NCBI GenBank assembly: GCA_013399695.1
Contig: VXAU01000969.1
Coordinates: forward strand, 196,113 to 260,112
From: Formicarius rufipectus
Taxonomy: Eukaryota; Chordata; Aves; Passeriformes; Formicariidae
Length of the DNA: 64,000 nucleotides
Reading direction: 5' to 3'
Part shown: positions 50,501-63,300 of the stretch, in pieces
Position numbering within the stretch: position 1 is the stretch's first letter
Layout: every line of letters starts with the position of its first letter
Notes under the pieces: model-generated
What the model saw: only the letters and a program-made list of their open reading frames with translations
What the model was told of the DNA's origin: nothing
Database searches by the model: none
Position numbers and translations under genes: made by a program

Positions 50501-51445
50501 TAAAGTTTGTAGATGCTGGAGCTGACCATGCTCCTGTTCTGCTACTGAGCCTTTTGTGTTGCTGGTAGGACCTCAGGACTGCTTGTGCACAGAAACCTAT
50601 GAGGTAGACAAGCTAGGTAGAATTCAAACATGGTGGTGTCACTTGCCATTAGAGATGATGTAATTTACTCTTTTTCCATTTAAATGCAGGCTACTCATTT
50701 CAATAACAGAAAAGCAACATTCCTTTAAAGTGGGTCAGTGATGGAGGCTTTTTTATATATCACTTCACCCATGCTTTACTGCAGTACATAGGGACCCTGG
50801 TGGAAGAAACAGTTCTTGGATGGGTGCTGAAAACAATCTGCTCTTTTTTTTTTTTTTTAAATAGTTGAAGGCAGAAACTAGCTCATTTTTAATATGTGTT
50901 TAGATTGGAAAAGTGTTGCGGCAGAGACTGGCTATCACTGCAATCAATTATATTTCCAAATTTTGCCCTTTGGGGACAGAAACTGTCAAATGCTGGGCTG
51001 TCTGCAAATCAAAATAATCTTTTGAATTCTTTTCATTGTTAAAAGTGTCACTGAGAGCAAACAATTTTAATAAATGGTAGTTGATGCTCAAAGCTTGGCA
51101 GAAGGTTTCAAAGCTGTGTAATGCCCTTTGGGAAAAGGATACACAGCTTTCTGTGCCATATATTTTTGGGAAACTATAGAGGGAGCAAACTAAAATGGCA
51201 ACACTTTGATGATATCCTTTTCTTTCTGTAAATGACAGATTAGGTGTGGCGTTCAGTTACCCACAGATCTTTCCCCTAACAGTCTGAGGCTGCTGTACTG
51301 CTGTGGGGAAACATAACCAGTGGTTGCTTTCTGTATAAAGCTTTGGACATAGATAATCTTACAAGAATTGTGTGAGTGCAGTTTGGATGTATTTAAATTA
51401 AACAGTATTTTATTCTCCAGTTCATGGGAACTCTCCTCATTTCAG

Positions 51446-51553
51446 GGTAGTGCAGGGAATTGTAAGGGTTCCCAGAGAAAGACCAGAGCTGTGTGGAAGA
51501 GCAGTTGATCAGACCAGTTTGTCATGTGTCAGGCAACTGGGAGCCAAGCAGAG
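51446..51553 (+). other. Candidate exon bounded by consensus splice sites
   Basis: A 108-bp segment preceded by a pyrimidine-rich acceptor (ACTCTCCTCATTTCAG) and followed by a perfect donor (GAG|GTAAGTG). One of three + frames is open throughout (from 51447, about 35 codons), but the peptide matches nothing I know. It could be an exon of a long non-coding RNA, an untranslated exon of a downstream gene, or a chance pairing. It lies about 9 kb downstream of the PPP1R14C end. Confidence 0.22.
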
Positions 51554-52856
51554 GTAAGTGCTTGTAGCTCATTACCACAACAGTACATGGAATACTTAGA
51601 AGATATTTACTTAGGGATAACAAATGACTGATCTCTTATATTTAAAGTAAATACCACAAAATATTTTTTGCCTATTTGTTGTCATTAATTAAATAGAACT
51701 TAGTTGGTATTATAGTGCCTGCTCAGCTTGTCAAGCCTCAGGTTTTTGTTCCAACCCAAATATCTCTTACTGTTTGCCGTTTTGTTATTTGTTTCTGCTT
51801 TGCAAATCTTGGAGAAATGTTTTCCACAAGAGGGTATAAGACAGCATTTTGCATTTATTCACTGCGATGAAATGGGCTGTTAATTCCTATTGCTTGCACT
51901 GTCCCTGCTTGGATCATGACAGTGTACTATCCATCTCTGCTTGGGGAAAGAAAAGGGCTTCAGTGAGCACAACCTGCATAACAGTTCCTATTGGGACTCA
52001 GATAAAACATGCAGATCCTTATACACTCACACAGATGCTGCTGAAATTGTTGTCAGCAAGTCCCATGGCTGAAAGTTGAGTCACAGGTAGTGCCCCTTCA
52101 TCTCAGGTAGGCCTGTCACCAACACTGTTAACAGCAGAGTCAAAAAGCAAGGAGCAGTTCTTTCTCTCTCCTCCATGGACCTCTAAAGGGTCAATGGACT
52201 GAAAACTTTGTGTAAGAAAGTGCGGTGCTTTAGGAAAACAAACGTGAACTCTCCTGCGTCTAATATCAGGTCACATTGTCAAAGGAGGTTGTAGTCAATC
52301 TCTTTGAAGAAGGAAAGGAAGTCCTTGTGCCCCTTGTAAGCTTTGATAGTAGAGCTTCTTGGGACAGCAGTTTCCTAAGGAAGAAGCTGTTATATCTAAT
52401 GGTATATCAGTATTTTTCCTTCCTTGTGCCTCAATTTCTAATTTACTGAAGGAGCAGAGTTGGTCCCTTAAGCAGCTGACATGTTGAAAGCATCCAGGAG
52501 GAAACTACAGGGAGCTGGCAGTGACTTGGAAAAATGAAGCAAATCTGCAGGGAATCTTTTGGCTGATTCAATGGCTTTCTAACATCTTTCTTTTCCAGCT
52601 GGACCTGCCTCCTGGTAGCAAAGACCCTGTCTAGGCTAAGTACCTCAGAGGAAGAAGCAGCACTGGTCTCTCTAATTTTTAAATGTTAATGAGGTCTTGC
52701 TGCTTGAGGAAAATGCCTAAATGTTTGCTGAGAAGCCTTGTTCACATTTCTCTATCTTTTTATGTCCTCTACCACCTCTCAGTTGCTCACTGGTAGGATT
52801 CATAAATAATGTAGTATTTTTAGAATACCTTTGAAAAAATTGAATTGTGTGATATG

Positions 52857-52879
52857 AAGTGATCTTCATAAGATCACTT
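52857..52879. repeat. Perfect inverted repeat, 10-bp arms, 3-bp loop
   Basis: AAGTGATCTT, then CAT, then AAGATCACTT. It would form a 10-bp hairpin in single-stranded DNA or RNA. Confidence 0.85.
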
Positions 52880-55800
52880 ATGAAGAAGGAGCTATAGCAG
52901 ATATAACAAGTGGAAATCCTACTGAGGTGGTGTTATTGTTTGGGTATATTTCAAAGATTTAAATAGGATTAAGGTATTTATTATTATTAATAGGAAAATA
53001 ATCTTTATCCCTACAGAACATTAGAGATACACCATTTTTTAATGCCTCAGAGAAATACTCTATGGGCAAATACAGGGTTCCTGTAGTCTAAATAGTCAAG
53101 CTTCATTTATTGGTGTTTCCACATGGGACACTTTAAAAAGTCCTTTATTCATAAAATAATTTATTCACAATGTTTCTCACCTGAAGCACTATGAGTTTGA
53201 GATTTCCAACCCACTGGCCATTCTTGAAAACTTTCTGAATATTGACAAACGAACAAGCCTAGTTAAGAACACCTGTGACTGCTTGATGTATAACAGTAAA
53301 AGAGAAAAGATAAATGAAAAATAGACTTTATAGGTGAATTAACTTCCATATTCTGACATGATAATGCTAGCATCTGATTTGTATAGCAGACCAAAGACTT
53401 TTTTCCCCCCATAAGAATAAGGGATAAATTAAAAAACCTCCTCTCAAACCATGCTTTTATACCCCAAGATCTCTTAAAAATGCAATAGGTAGCATGATGT
53501 AAAATAATAGCCTTACACTGACCATTGCTTCCTTATTTGTCCCTTATGTGTGTGTAGCATTTTCTGCTATTTAAAGAGAGGAGATATGTTTTGGTGTGGT
53601 TGCGTGCCTCAGTTCTGGACATATGAATTTTTCTGCTGCAAAGCATGGCCTTTCTGGTGTGTGAAACAGAGCAAGGTTATCTTCAGCAGGCTAAAGAAGG
53701 GAAAAAATCAATGAGCCAAGCTAAGGCAGTCACAGGTAACTAGCTAAGAATAAAGAGTCAGGCTTGGGTATGCAATGCTCACAGTCAGCAAACAGAGCTT
53801 GAAATCCTTAAGCCAAATGGTGCATTTCTGAGCTCAGGTCAGGCTTGGAGGAAGCTGAGTTATCGGATCTCGGGATGCTGTGGTCTAAGTGAAGGTCAGC
53901 TTCAAACAGTACTTGCTGACAAGTGCAATTAGATGAGTTGCTGTGTGAACTGGCTTTAATGGACTTGAATGAAACAAGAAACATTGGAGCTTGAGTGTTT
54001 TTAAAGGATTTTGTGTATGAAGCCATTATTTCCTGGTTTTGTAGCCTCACTGGTTTTGGCCGGCTGGTCGATGGCAGAAAACCTTGTGGGGGTCTTTCTG
54101 ACCTAGCTGGGAGTTTAGAAGAGACTTGAGTGCCTGACTACAGGGTTTCCAGCCCAGTGGGCAGCCTGAAAAGAGCTGGATGATTCAAATGCACTATTAA
54201 AAGCACGATAGCTGCTCTGGGAAGGAAGTAGCATATGTGGGGTTTCTCGTGTGCTTAGTCTGGTTTTAGATTCATGTATTGTTCTTTTTTTAGACTGGAT
54301 GTTCTGGCTAGGTAATGCTGCCTTGACATACTTGCTTTCAGGTGTTGCTAGCCTGCATTGGTCCAGACCTTGACCCAGCTCAGTAGAGAAGTTAAATAAA
54401 ATATACCTGACCTGCACTTTGCTCCTTACCGTGCTTGCCCCCATGGAGCACTCTGTCTGCCCCTATGGTCTCCAGGCTCTGGTGGCTGTCTTTGCCCTCT
54501 CTGACCCCTCTTGCCTTGGCTCTTCTCTGCTCCACAGGGGAGGGTGACTTGAGCTGCCTCGTGCCTTAGCCCCCTCCTGTCCCCAGGGCTCTGCTCAGCT
54601 GTAGGCTCTCAGTGCCGTTCAGCAGTGCGAGGAAGATGCGCAGGTGACTGGTCAGGCTGAGGACTGGCTCTTACAGCCAAGTAGCTGCCCAGCATTCCCC
54701 TGTGAGAAATTACAGGGATCTCCCAAGCTACTGCTGCTGTGATGTACCTGAGTGGTGTTCTGGGGATTTCACCAGTTTGGCAGGGAGGCAGTTGCAATAC
54801 AAATGAGCTTAGCTGCAATGAAGAAAAAATGCAGTTGATAAGGGTTATTAGCTCCTCCAACTGTGATTTAAGCTTGTTGTTCCCCCAGTGACCTCCTGTG
54901 TGGCCTTCAGAAAGTCACTTCTGTGCATCAACCCCGCCTTTCACTAATGGTCCGGGGCTGGTTTTGTCATGAGGGTATTTGTCAAGATAAATGCGGCTGA
55001 GGCTGCAAAGCACCGTGGTGACATGAGCCACTTGACTGGTTTGATTGATTGAATGCAAATGTGTAACTCACCCATGTATTTTCACCTTGTAGAAGTAAAT
55101 TTTCTTAGCTTGCCTTGAAATTGTGTTGATATTTTAGAGCAGAAAACAAAATCAACCCCAAAGTCCAGTGTATAGAGACAAGAAAGGTTATTTTTAACAG
55201 TGTGGGAAGTGCTGTACTTACAAGGCTAATGCTACCCATGGGACGTGTCTTGCATTTTGCTTAACAGAAGCTGAGGCCTCTTGAGTTACAGAGCTGAAGG
55301 GGAATAGCAAACTGGTGTGCTAATCATTCCAGTGTTACTATTTTTAAAGTTCTGCCTGTGCGCCTGTGTTGTTTATAGCGTTGTTACCCAGCAGTGCCTC
55401 CTGATGTCAGGTTACTTTAGGCAAAATTGGTATTTGAACTTCAGTCTGTATTAATTTTCTGGCCTTTGCTTTGCTTTCCCTTTTCCCTGCCTCTTCTACC
55501 AACACTTTAGTCTTATACTCTTGTACACAAAAAAAACCTTGTAGTCAGACACTTGAATTTGACAAAGTTTTTGTTGCCTTGTTCAAATACTCAAAGCTCT
55601 ATTTGCAGAGTCCTAGCTCCCTCCACCTGCCTTTGTGACCTTAGCTGTGGGTACACAAAATGACTTCTGTGAACTTTTTTATTTCTTTTTTTGGCTTGAT
55701 GGCTCAGTGCTTCTAGTCACTTTGTATGTGAAAACACTATTGAACATGTCTGGGTAAGCTGACAGGTCAAATAATTAGAGACACAAAGCTCATTTCTGCA

Positions 55801-58423
55801 TGCCTGCCCTGGTCCCCAGTGAAAGTTTAAAGGGAGGCTTGATCTGCTGCTGTGGGACTTGGTGAAGCCTCTGTGCTGCAGGCAAAGCTGTCTGGGAGAT
55901 CTGGTTCCCTTGCAATGGCTGCAGTGATATGTATGCATAACCGTGAGGATGCTCGTGAAGGGAGAGCTGCTGAGCAAGCAAGCAAGACAGCTGTTAGCAA
56001 TAAAAACTGAAACTTTTGTGAGAATTCCCCTGAAAGGAACGGAATTTTCTAAAGGAGTGGGAAAGGCCAATGTACAGCTTGTTCGATGTGGTAACACTGT
56101 TTCTTACTCCTTCAATGCACAGAGAGATGCCCACACGTCCCTCAGCTGTCAGCCTGTGGCGCTGTGATAAAGCAACAAGTACCTGAAGGCACCAGGACTG
56201 CCGACTGGTGCCGTGCTCCTAGAGCGACAAGCAGCTTTCCCAGGTGTGTGGAGCAAACAGGGAAGAGGGCAGGAGTCACGGGGCAGAAGAAGTGAGATGG
56301 AGAGGAGGGAGGTGTGAATGGGGAGGTCCTTACGAGTTGAACCGTCTCACCACAGCCTCAGAAGCCCCTTACTATAGTCTCCCATCTACCTGCACACAGG
56401 GATGTCGTATAAGGGTTATACCAGTGCACTATTTCAGGCTCCATATTTATTCCAGAGAGGTTTAAATTATTAATGTGCAGCATAGCAAGAGCTGAACCTG
56501 CTGTTACTTGGTACCTTGTAAGACCTTTTAAAAGATTTAGTGCTTACTAACAGAATGAAACAAACAAACAAGGGTAACTAAAGTGCTGAGTATAGCCTTA
56601 ATTTTTAAACAGTTAAAACAAATTAGGCAACACCTCAGAAGATAAGTGTACTAAAGCCGTTTGCCTCATACCGAGCAGTCTGCATAGTGACAGGAGACCA
56701 TCTGGCTGATTTGGATTTTTGTGTGGGGCTGACTGCTCAGTTCAATGGACGGTGCTGTTAGAATGATGATCCCATAGATTCAGCTGCTTGGTAGTTCCTG
56801 GATTTTTCTTTGTCAGCCACCATGGGAACCAGGTACTTTTCTTTATAAAGATACATTTGCTGTGGGCAAATCTCACTGTGGTATAATCTTGTAGACCTGA
56901 GCTGGAGCTCTTGCTCTGCCAGCATCCCTCTATTTTCCCTTCTGTGTGGGTGGATGTTGCCAAAGCAAATGGATAGTGATCATGCTTCCCCCAGGCTAAG
57001 AAAATAGAAAACATTCTCTGGTAGCTTTCTTGATTTCTTATTCCAAAGTCATGTTTATCTTATCAATATTCATGATGCTCTTTATATTTTCAGGGTGTCT
57101 TGTAGGCCAGTGTTAGATGAAGTAGGTTCAGGAAAGGGCTGTTCTCATTAGGGATTGTGAAGTAACTGAACAACTTGCGCAAGATCATGCAGAAAGTACA
57201 GAGCAGGGGGCTTTGCCTCCAAGTTTGCTGAATTTATTATTTTCCTTGGCTTCTGCCACAGGAGCTTGGCATGCTGTCCCTTCCACTGTTGCTGGTGGCA
57301 TCCAGAAACAGCGTGGAGCACTTGTCTACAACAGCTGGGTGCAGGGAATGGGTAGGACTTACTGACCTCAATCCTGCAAAAAAGGCCAGTGACTTCTGTA
57401 GCAGGTAAAACTGATCTTGGATCTCTGCTGAGTGGAAGAAAAGAATCAAACAATAAAATCAACACCCAACTCAGGCCTGACTGAAGGAGCAGTCCTGTTT
57501 AGAAGATCTCTTGTGTGTCCACTGAAGTCAAGGGACAAGAATAACTCTACCAGAATCGGAAAGGGTTGGTGGCTCTGTGGGGGGAACGAGGACATGGCTG
57601 GACTGTCAAACACAGGCTGCCAGGACAGCTGCTGGCCATGAGGAGGAGAGATGAGGTTAGTGCAGAGGACAAGGGAGAGAGTGAGCATATCCTAGGGAAA
57701 CACTGCACTTGAACCTGGTCTCTCCTCACAGCAGGAGGGAAGACAAAGCGTGACACTAAATTGCTTTGGAATAAAGTGACACGGACAGGAGGTTGTGTCA
57801 AGCCAGAAGAGCTGTGTCTGAGATGAAAGATGAAGATGGGAATCGATTGTGTGAGAGAGGTGCATGGGAGTGGCATGCGTGTGAGGTAAAAGGGGGGAAA
57901 TTAAGGGACAAGTGAGCTTGAGAGACAGGGAACAGCCTGAGGTGAAATGAAGAAAAAGAGGCAGAGTATGGGCAAGAGATATGAGATGTAATAAAAATCT
58001 TGGCAAGGACTAGAGAGCATACATTGAGGTGTGGTAGGGGGAAAGAAGATTAAAATAACAGAAATAAATTACAAATGTCTAGAATTGCAGAAATAGTGGA
58101 AGGTAACACAATAACATTAAACAGAGCAAGCATGAGCATTCATTTGCTAGGATAGATCAGTGCTATAATTATTTGGGTAGCACAAACAGACTTCAGGGTT
58201 GCCTAAAAGGATTATATGGCCAGAGCATAATGAATGCTGGCTGCAATAGTTGACAGTAAATAATTACAGGTGGAAGGGCTAGAGTTACTAATTATTGAAA
58301 TTTCCTGACCCTGCTCATTATAAATTCTCGTTTCAGTTACTTATAACTCAAAGAAGCTATGACTGGGCTGTAATTTTTCATACCAGCTGTCTGCCCCAGG
58401 CTGGATGTGTCTGAAAAACAGCT

Positions 58424-58459
58424 TTTCAAGACAACTGGGACATTTCAAGACAACTGGGA
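58424..58459. repeat. Tandem duplication of a 19-bp unit
   Basis: TTTCAAGACAACTGGGA occurs at 58424-58440 and again at 58443-58459, two copies with a 19-bp period. Confidence 0.9.
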
Positions 58460-60139
58460 TGAGACTGGGAGCATGAAGGAGAAGGAAGTGGGGACAGACA
58501 ATAGGAATATGAAAGCATCCCTTGTGTGCCTCAGGACAAAAATCAAGAAGACAAAAGCCCAGTTGGAGCAAAGACTTGAGGCAGGCTTTCAAGGGTAACA
58601 AAGGAGGAATCCTGCAGGTATGCTAGCTGTTAGAAGAAATTCAGTGTAAATTATGGATCGGTTGACAGATGGGGGAGGCAGCCTAGCCATGGTTCACACA
58701 GAAGAGGGTGAAGTGTTCAAGAACTTGAAAAATAGTTGCAAAGAATGAAGGACCCAAATCCCTGCCCAGTATACATATCAAGGGACAATGTCCACAAATG
58801 CCACCATGGGGTTTTTGGGTTGGACCCAAACGCAAAAGGAGATTGGTATAGCATAAGAACAATTATCCAGAGGGGTTTCAGAGGCTTTTGGAACTGTGAT
58901 AGACAAAGCTGTGACTGACCTGATGTGGCTTTGCCATAGCCTTGCTGTGAGTGGGGGCTGCACTGCCTCCCAGTCAGCTTCTCCTTGGTGTTTTGATGCT
59001 GTGGTGGAAAGTGTTGCTGTGACTATGCTGGAAAAAGGTCCAATGACTTTTTATTTGAGAAGCTTTAGTGTCTCTTTATTTTAGCTTCAAAAGGTAAAAG
59101 AGGTCAGGTTTTGGGTCAAAACACTGTTTACCAAAGCAGCCTTTACTTCTAAGCTGGTGATGACAACCCAAGATTTTTCTCTTTGACACTTACTCTGCTC
59201 TCACAAAGCATGTGGAAAAGCCTTGGGCAAAATATCCCATCTTCCCTGGTGCTGCAGATGGTAAAAGAAGCAAACCAAGTTGACTCTCAGTTGTGCTGCT
59301 CTTTCGAGTGGCAGCAGTCAGCTGCATGTCTAAACTCTGGCAGGGTTTGCACATATTTTTCCCCATTTGACATCCGAATGTTTCTGACATGCTTGGAGAT
59401 CTGTTAAGGATGACAGCCTTGAAAAACACTGGAGGAAATAACTAATTCTTTCTTCAGAGCAGAGATTAAATTGTGCCTCATGCAGCAAAATATAGGGGAA
59501 AACCAAAAAAAATGGAAAGTGAAACCCAACTATTCTGTCCAGTAAATAAAGGGAAGAGCCTGGAAAAAATGATATTGTCTCATAATAAAGCGTGTACAGT
59601 AAACAAAAACAACAGACATAGATGATGTTGGGCTTTTTCCCCCCCCNGTTTTTGGTGTCCAGCAGTCAGGTCTAAGAAGGAAAGGTCTCCAAAGCAGTGA
59701 CACACCAGGCTCTAGTTTGCGTTGAAACTGAGAGAACAGCATCTTGCTGAAATAGCACTGGCGTATTTGCAGACACCATTTTGATTTAGCAGGCCCTTGG
59801 TATGTGAGGAATAGGTGTAGACAAAAAGGCAGTGTGTCTGTATATCTTCATCTGTGGGGCAGAAGTGTTACTGATGTAGTTACAGGAATTCAGAGATGTG
59901 ATTTCAAATGTAAAGTGTGAGAGAGCAAGCCCAGCCAAACAGCCTGAAGACCTGAAACTAAGCACAGAGTAGGGGGTGTTCACTTGCCACCTCCCAGACT
60001 ATCACTTTTGGCCATCCCACAGAAGCAAAAATAGGGAAAATCCCTATAGACTTTTACTGTCATAAATCAGGGCAGGAGAAGGAGTATGGTTCTTGCATTG
60101 GTGATAAGTCACCAGAGGAGCTTATGGGGTCTGTGCAGT

Positions 60140-60310
60140 TCAGCTGATTTCTATGTGACCTGAAAAAAGTGGTCAACTGTGAGCTGCCGAAATATGCTGA
60201 TGGCATTAAATTGTTCAAATTAATAAGGAGCAGGACTAGACATGAAGACACATAGAAGAACCTTGTAATACTGGGTGACCAAGCAAAAAACGTGATGTAT
60301 GACATTCAGT
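60140..60310 (+). mobile_element. Old degraded CR1-like LINE reverse-transcriptase fragment
   Basis: The + strand translation, with stops, resembles the CR1 ORF2 region around and after the catalytic motif. The segment CTGCCGAAATATGCTGATGG reads roughly as AKYADG, where CR1 has a KFADD-type motif. It is followed by IKLFKLIRSR, an LGDQA-type stretch and a FNVDK-like remnant, as in the older, widespread CR1 subfamilies of archosaurs. Stops and small changes show it is long dead. The boundaries are approximate; similarity fades beyond about 60310 and before about 60140. Confidence 0.6.
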
Positions 60311-63300
60311 ATAGATTCAAATTGTGGTAAGCCTTTTTACAGGAATGGAGATGCTAGACTGGAGAAGAGGTGCATAAGGGTGAGCAGAGTAGCACAGAAC
60401 TCAGCTAATATGAGAAAGGAGAAGCATCAAATGAAGGTGATCAACCAAGATTCAGAACAAAGGTACATGCGGGGTTCTCTAAACATGAGGCTGACTTGAA
60501 GAGCAAAGTCTTTACCATAGGATATTGTGGGTGCCAAAAGTGCAAGGCTGACTGATAGATTAGTAGGAAAACATGTAGTTGGTCTGACCTTATCTCTTGG
60601 CAAGAGTGGTTCAAGGGACAGAACCTAAGCCTATTATCTGCCACTTGGCTTCTGAGTGGAGGGTATGAATTTCTCATGCAAACTGACAAACTGGTTAAAG
60701 AATTATACCAAGTATTTTTATATTTAAATCTTCAGTGGCTATTTTGAAATGTCTTAACTAACTCTAAGTATTCCTGATTCTTTTAAAGGTCTGTTTGCAC
60801 TAAACACTCCTTTCATGAAAAATCATGCTGCACGGGCCTCATTCCAGTATTTTGTAAGCAGCAAATATATTACTTTTACAGAAAATACTAGCTTTGGGTA
60901 AACAGCCCTTTCTGCTCTGACCTTCACTAGACTGGTTTCCAAGGCTTTTTCTTGGGGATTGCATGATGGCATGCACATGGCCTTTTGTCATTGCCTTGTT
61001 TGGGAGCTAGAACAAGAAAGGTTAATAAAGCAAGGGCTTCTTCCCCCTGCATATCCTGTCAATTTTCCTTTGATATCAAGAACATGTTGCTCTATCAAAA
61101 GAGGCCAATTTTGTGCTGTGTGAAGGGAGTAACACAAGCCCTCCAATAACTGCTGTGGGGGGAATTCAACAGCCCCTCAGCCCCTACTCCAATCCATTCC
61201 ACCCCGAAAGATTGTTGGGATTCCTGTTAAACACAATAAGGGAAATATAGGTGAGAACTGACATTGGGGTGAGGTTATAGCTCAAGTTAAGCTTAGAAAA
61301 GTGAGAATCTTCAAAAAGTTTTTCTGATGGATATACAGCTCATGTAGGACAGCTAGAAATGATCAGATGCAATTAGGAATTCTTGGAAGAATAGGGTTGA
61401 AGAACTGTAGTGGAAGTGTATTCAGAGGACATTTAATCTCACTACTTGCCAAAAGTAGAGTTAACCTCAACATTACTGCATTTTTAAGAGTTCTTGGTCA
61501 GGGCCCCTTTGTGATTCAGCAACTTCTTTGAGCAGTTTCAGTGCCCAGTATGGGCTAGTCCCAGTGCAGTGATCCCTATGTGGATCGTTGTGTCTTGACT
61601 AAGGTTGTGGAGAAATAATCAATCTTACAAGGTCAGATTTTTTTCTTATATCCATTCACATTACCTGCTTTTCACTGGGGCTGTGATGTTGACGGTTCAT
61701 GCAAAATGTTGAGATAAAAGGATAATTAAGCTGCCAATTTGAGCTGGGAGGCTCCATGACAAGTATGTGCTACAAGCAGAGCACTGCTGACACTTGAACA
61801 TCTCGTGACAGAGAAGTGGTTGCGTAAGACTGATCCCTAAGTGCACTGTGTAAGAAAGGCTGAGGAAAATTAGCAGCTTCTCCTGTTCTTGAGAGCTAGT
61901 CCTTGCCAAGCTGTTGTGTGGCAGGAGTACTCTGTCTGGGTCCAGATTGTCTTGAGTGTTTTCTCTGGTTGCCCTGAGGGTACCTGAGACAGGGGTTTGC
62001 AGTGTCCCAGAAAAGTTAATCAGCATGTGGACTTTAAGTGAAGCTTCTTACTGGATTCGGAAGTCCAGCTTTTGCTCCTTATGGTCATTTATTTTCAGTC
62101 TCCTTTACTGTTGTCTTGACCACTGCTTCCAAGGTGGGTTTGTATTGGGAGTTCGTATTGGAGACAAAGAATGTGCGGGAATTGAGTGGGTATTCAAGGA
62201 CAGTAGACACATAATTGCATCTTAAATACTATTTTTGCCTGCTTTCTGCACTGTTTGTTGAACAGGATGAAGAAGCGCAAATGAGATCCAAGTACCCTGG
62301 TTGTGACATGTCCCTTCTTAGTTTCCTGTGTTGCTGCACCTTCTTGCTGGTGAGCCCTGGTCCTATGATCCCTGAGCATTAGCAAGCTAGTGAGCTTGTG
62401 TGGCAAGGTGAAGGTTGTGGATGTCCTGAGGGTGTGAGGGCTCTGGTAGGACAGTGTCTCAGGAAACTGAGCACAGGGAGTAGTCAGCTGCCTACTGCTC
62501 CCCAGCTTTGTTCTCTCCTGCACCCCAACCATGAGTTCATGGACTGGCATTAATATATGCAAGCTTTCTGTCACTTACAGAATGAAAAATTAATATGCTT
62601 ATGCACTGACTAAATTATGCTATACACTAATTCCTGAAGAAAATGTTGATAAGAGTGCTTTGAGAAAGGCTTTTTAATATCCTCTCCAAGTGACTAAAGG
62701 AATTCCAATTAGACCTTACATGTCATTTTCATTTCCCTTGTCATTGCTGCATAATTTTGAAAAATGCTTCTATCTCTACTGCTTTCATGTATCATCTGCT
62801 CTTCTTATTTGTCCACCCAGACATAATCCTGGTGGGTGACATGACAGCTATTTCCAAGGCAGGAGCATTACAAATTCTAATAATATCTTTCACTGAAGTA
62901 GCACTTTTATCCCTGGTGGAGCTGTGCAAAATAAAGTTTTATATATATACCACTTCACCACTTCATATGGTTTTTCTAATCTCACATTGTGCAGCTCCTT
63001 GTTACCACATTTCATGTAACTTGGTGGAAAAAAATACACAACGCTCCTTTTTTCCTCTGTGGTTTTGATCTAAAAAAAAAAAATCCTTTTGGCTTGGAAG
63101 TAGGATTTATTTAGGTTTTGGATTGGAAACAAAGCTATTCAGCATTAAAAAATGTTAAGAAATTGTTCCTATGTGCTAAAATTAGTTTATTTTTGTTTGT
63201 GTAACAAAAAATAAACCCCTATCCAACCCCTTTGAGTCTTAGCCAGGTAACTTTGCATTTCGTTATTTCTATCCCATGCATCTTTATTCTAAAAAGATAG

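Larger units (their letters stand above)
42621..51445. other. Intergenic DNA downstream of PPP1R14C
   Basis: No exon or RNA gene recognised. It contains T/G tracts at 45928-46004, 46124-46175 and 46382-46440, a poly-T run at 50843-50858 and a sense CR1 end at 47440-47580. The longest frames (46521-46853 -, 110 codons; 48480-48821 +, 113 codons) show no known domain or splice context. Confidence 0.5.
51554..60139. other. Intergenic DNA
   Basis: No gene recognised. It contains a GC-richer patch (about 54430-54640), a purine-rich + strand stretch (about 57640-58040), a small inverted repeat (52857-52879), a 19-bp tandem duplication (58424-58459) and one ambiguous base at 59647 after a C run. 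Open frames of 104-126 codons, mostly on the - strand opposite purine-rich sequence, have no recognisable domains. Confidence 0.5.
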
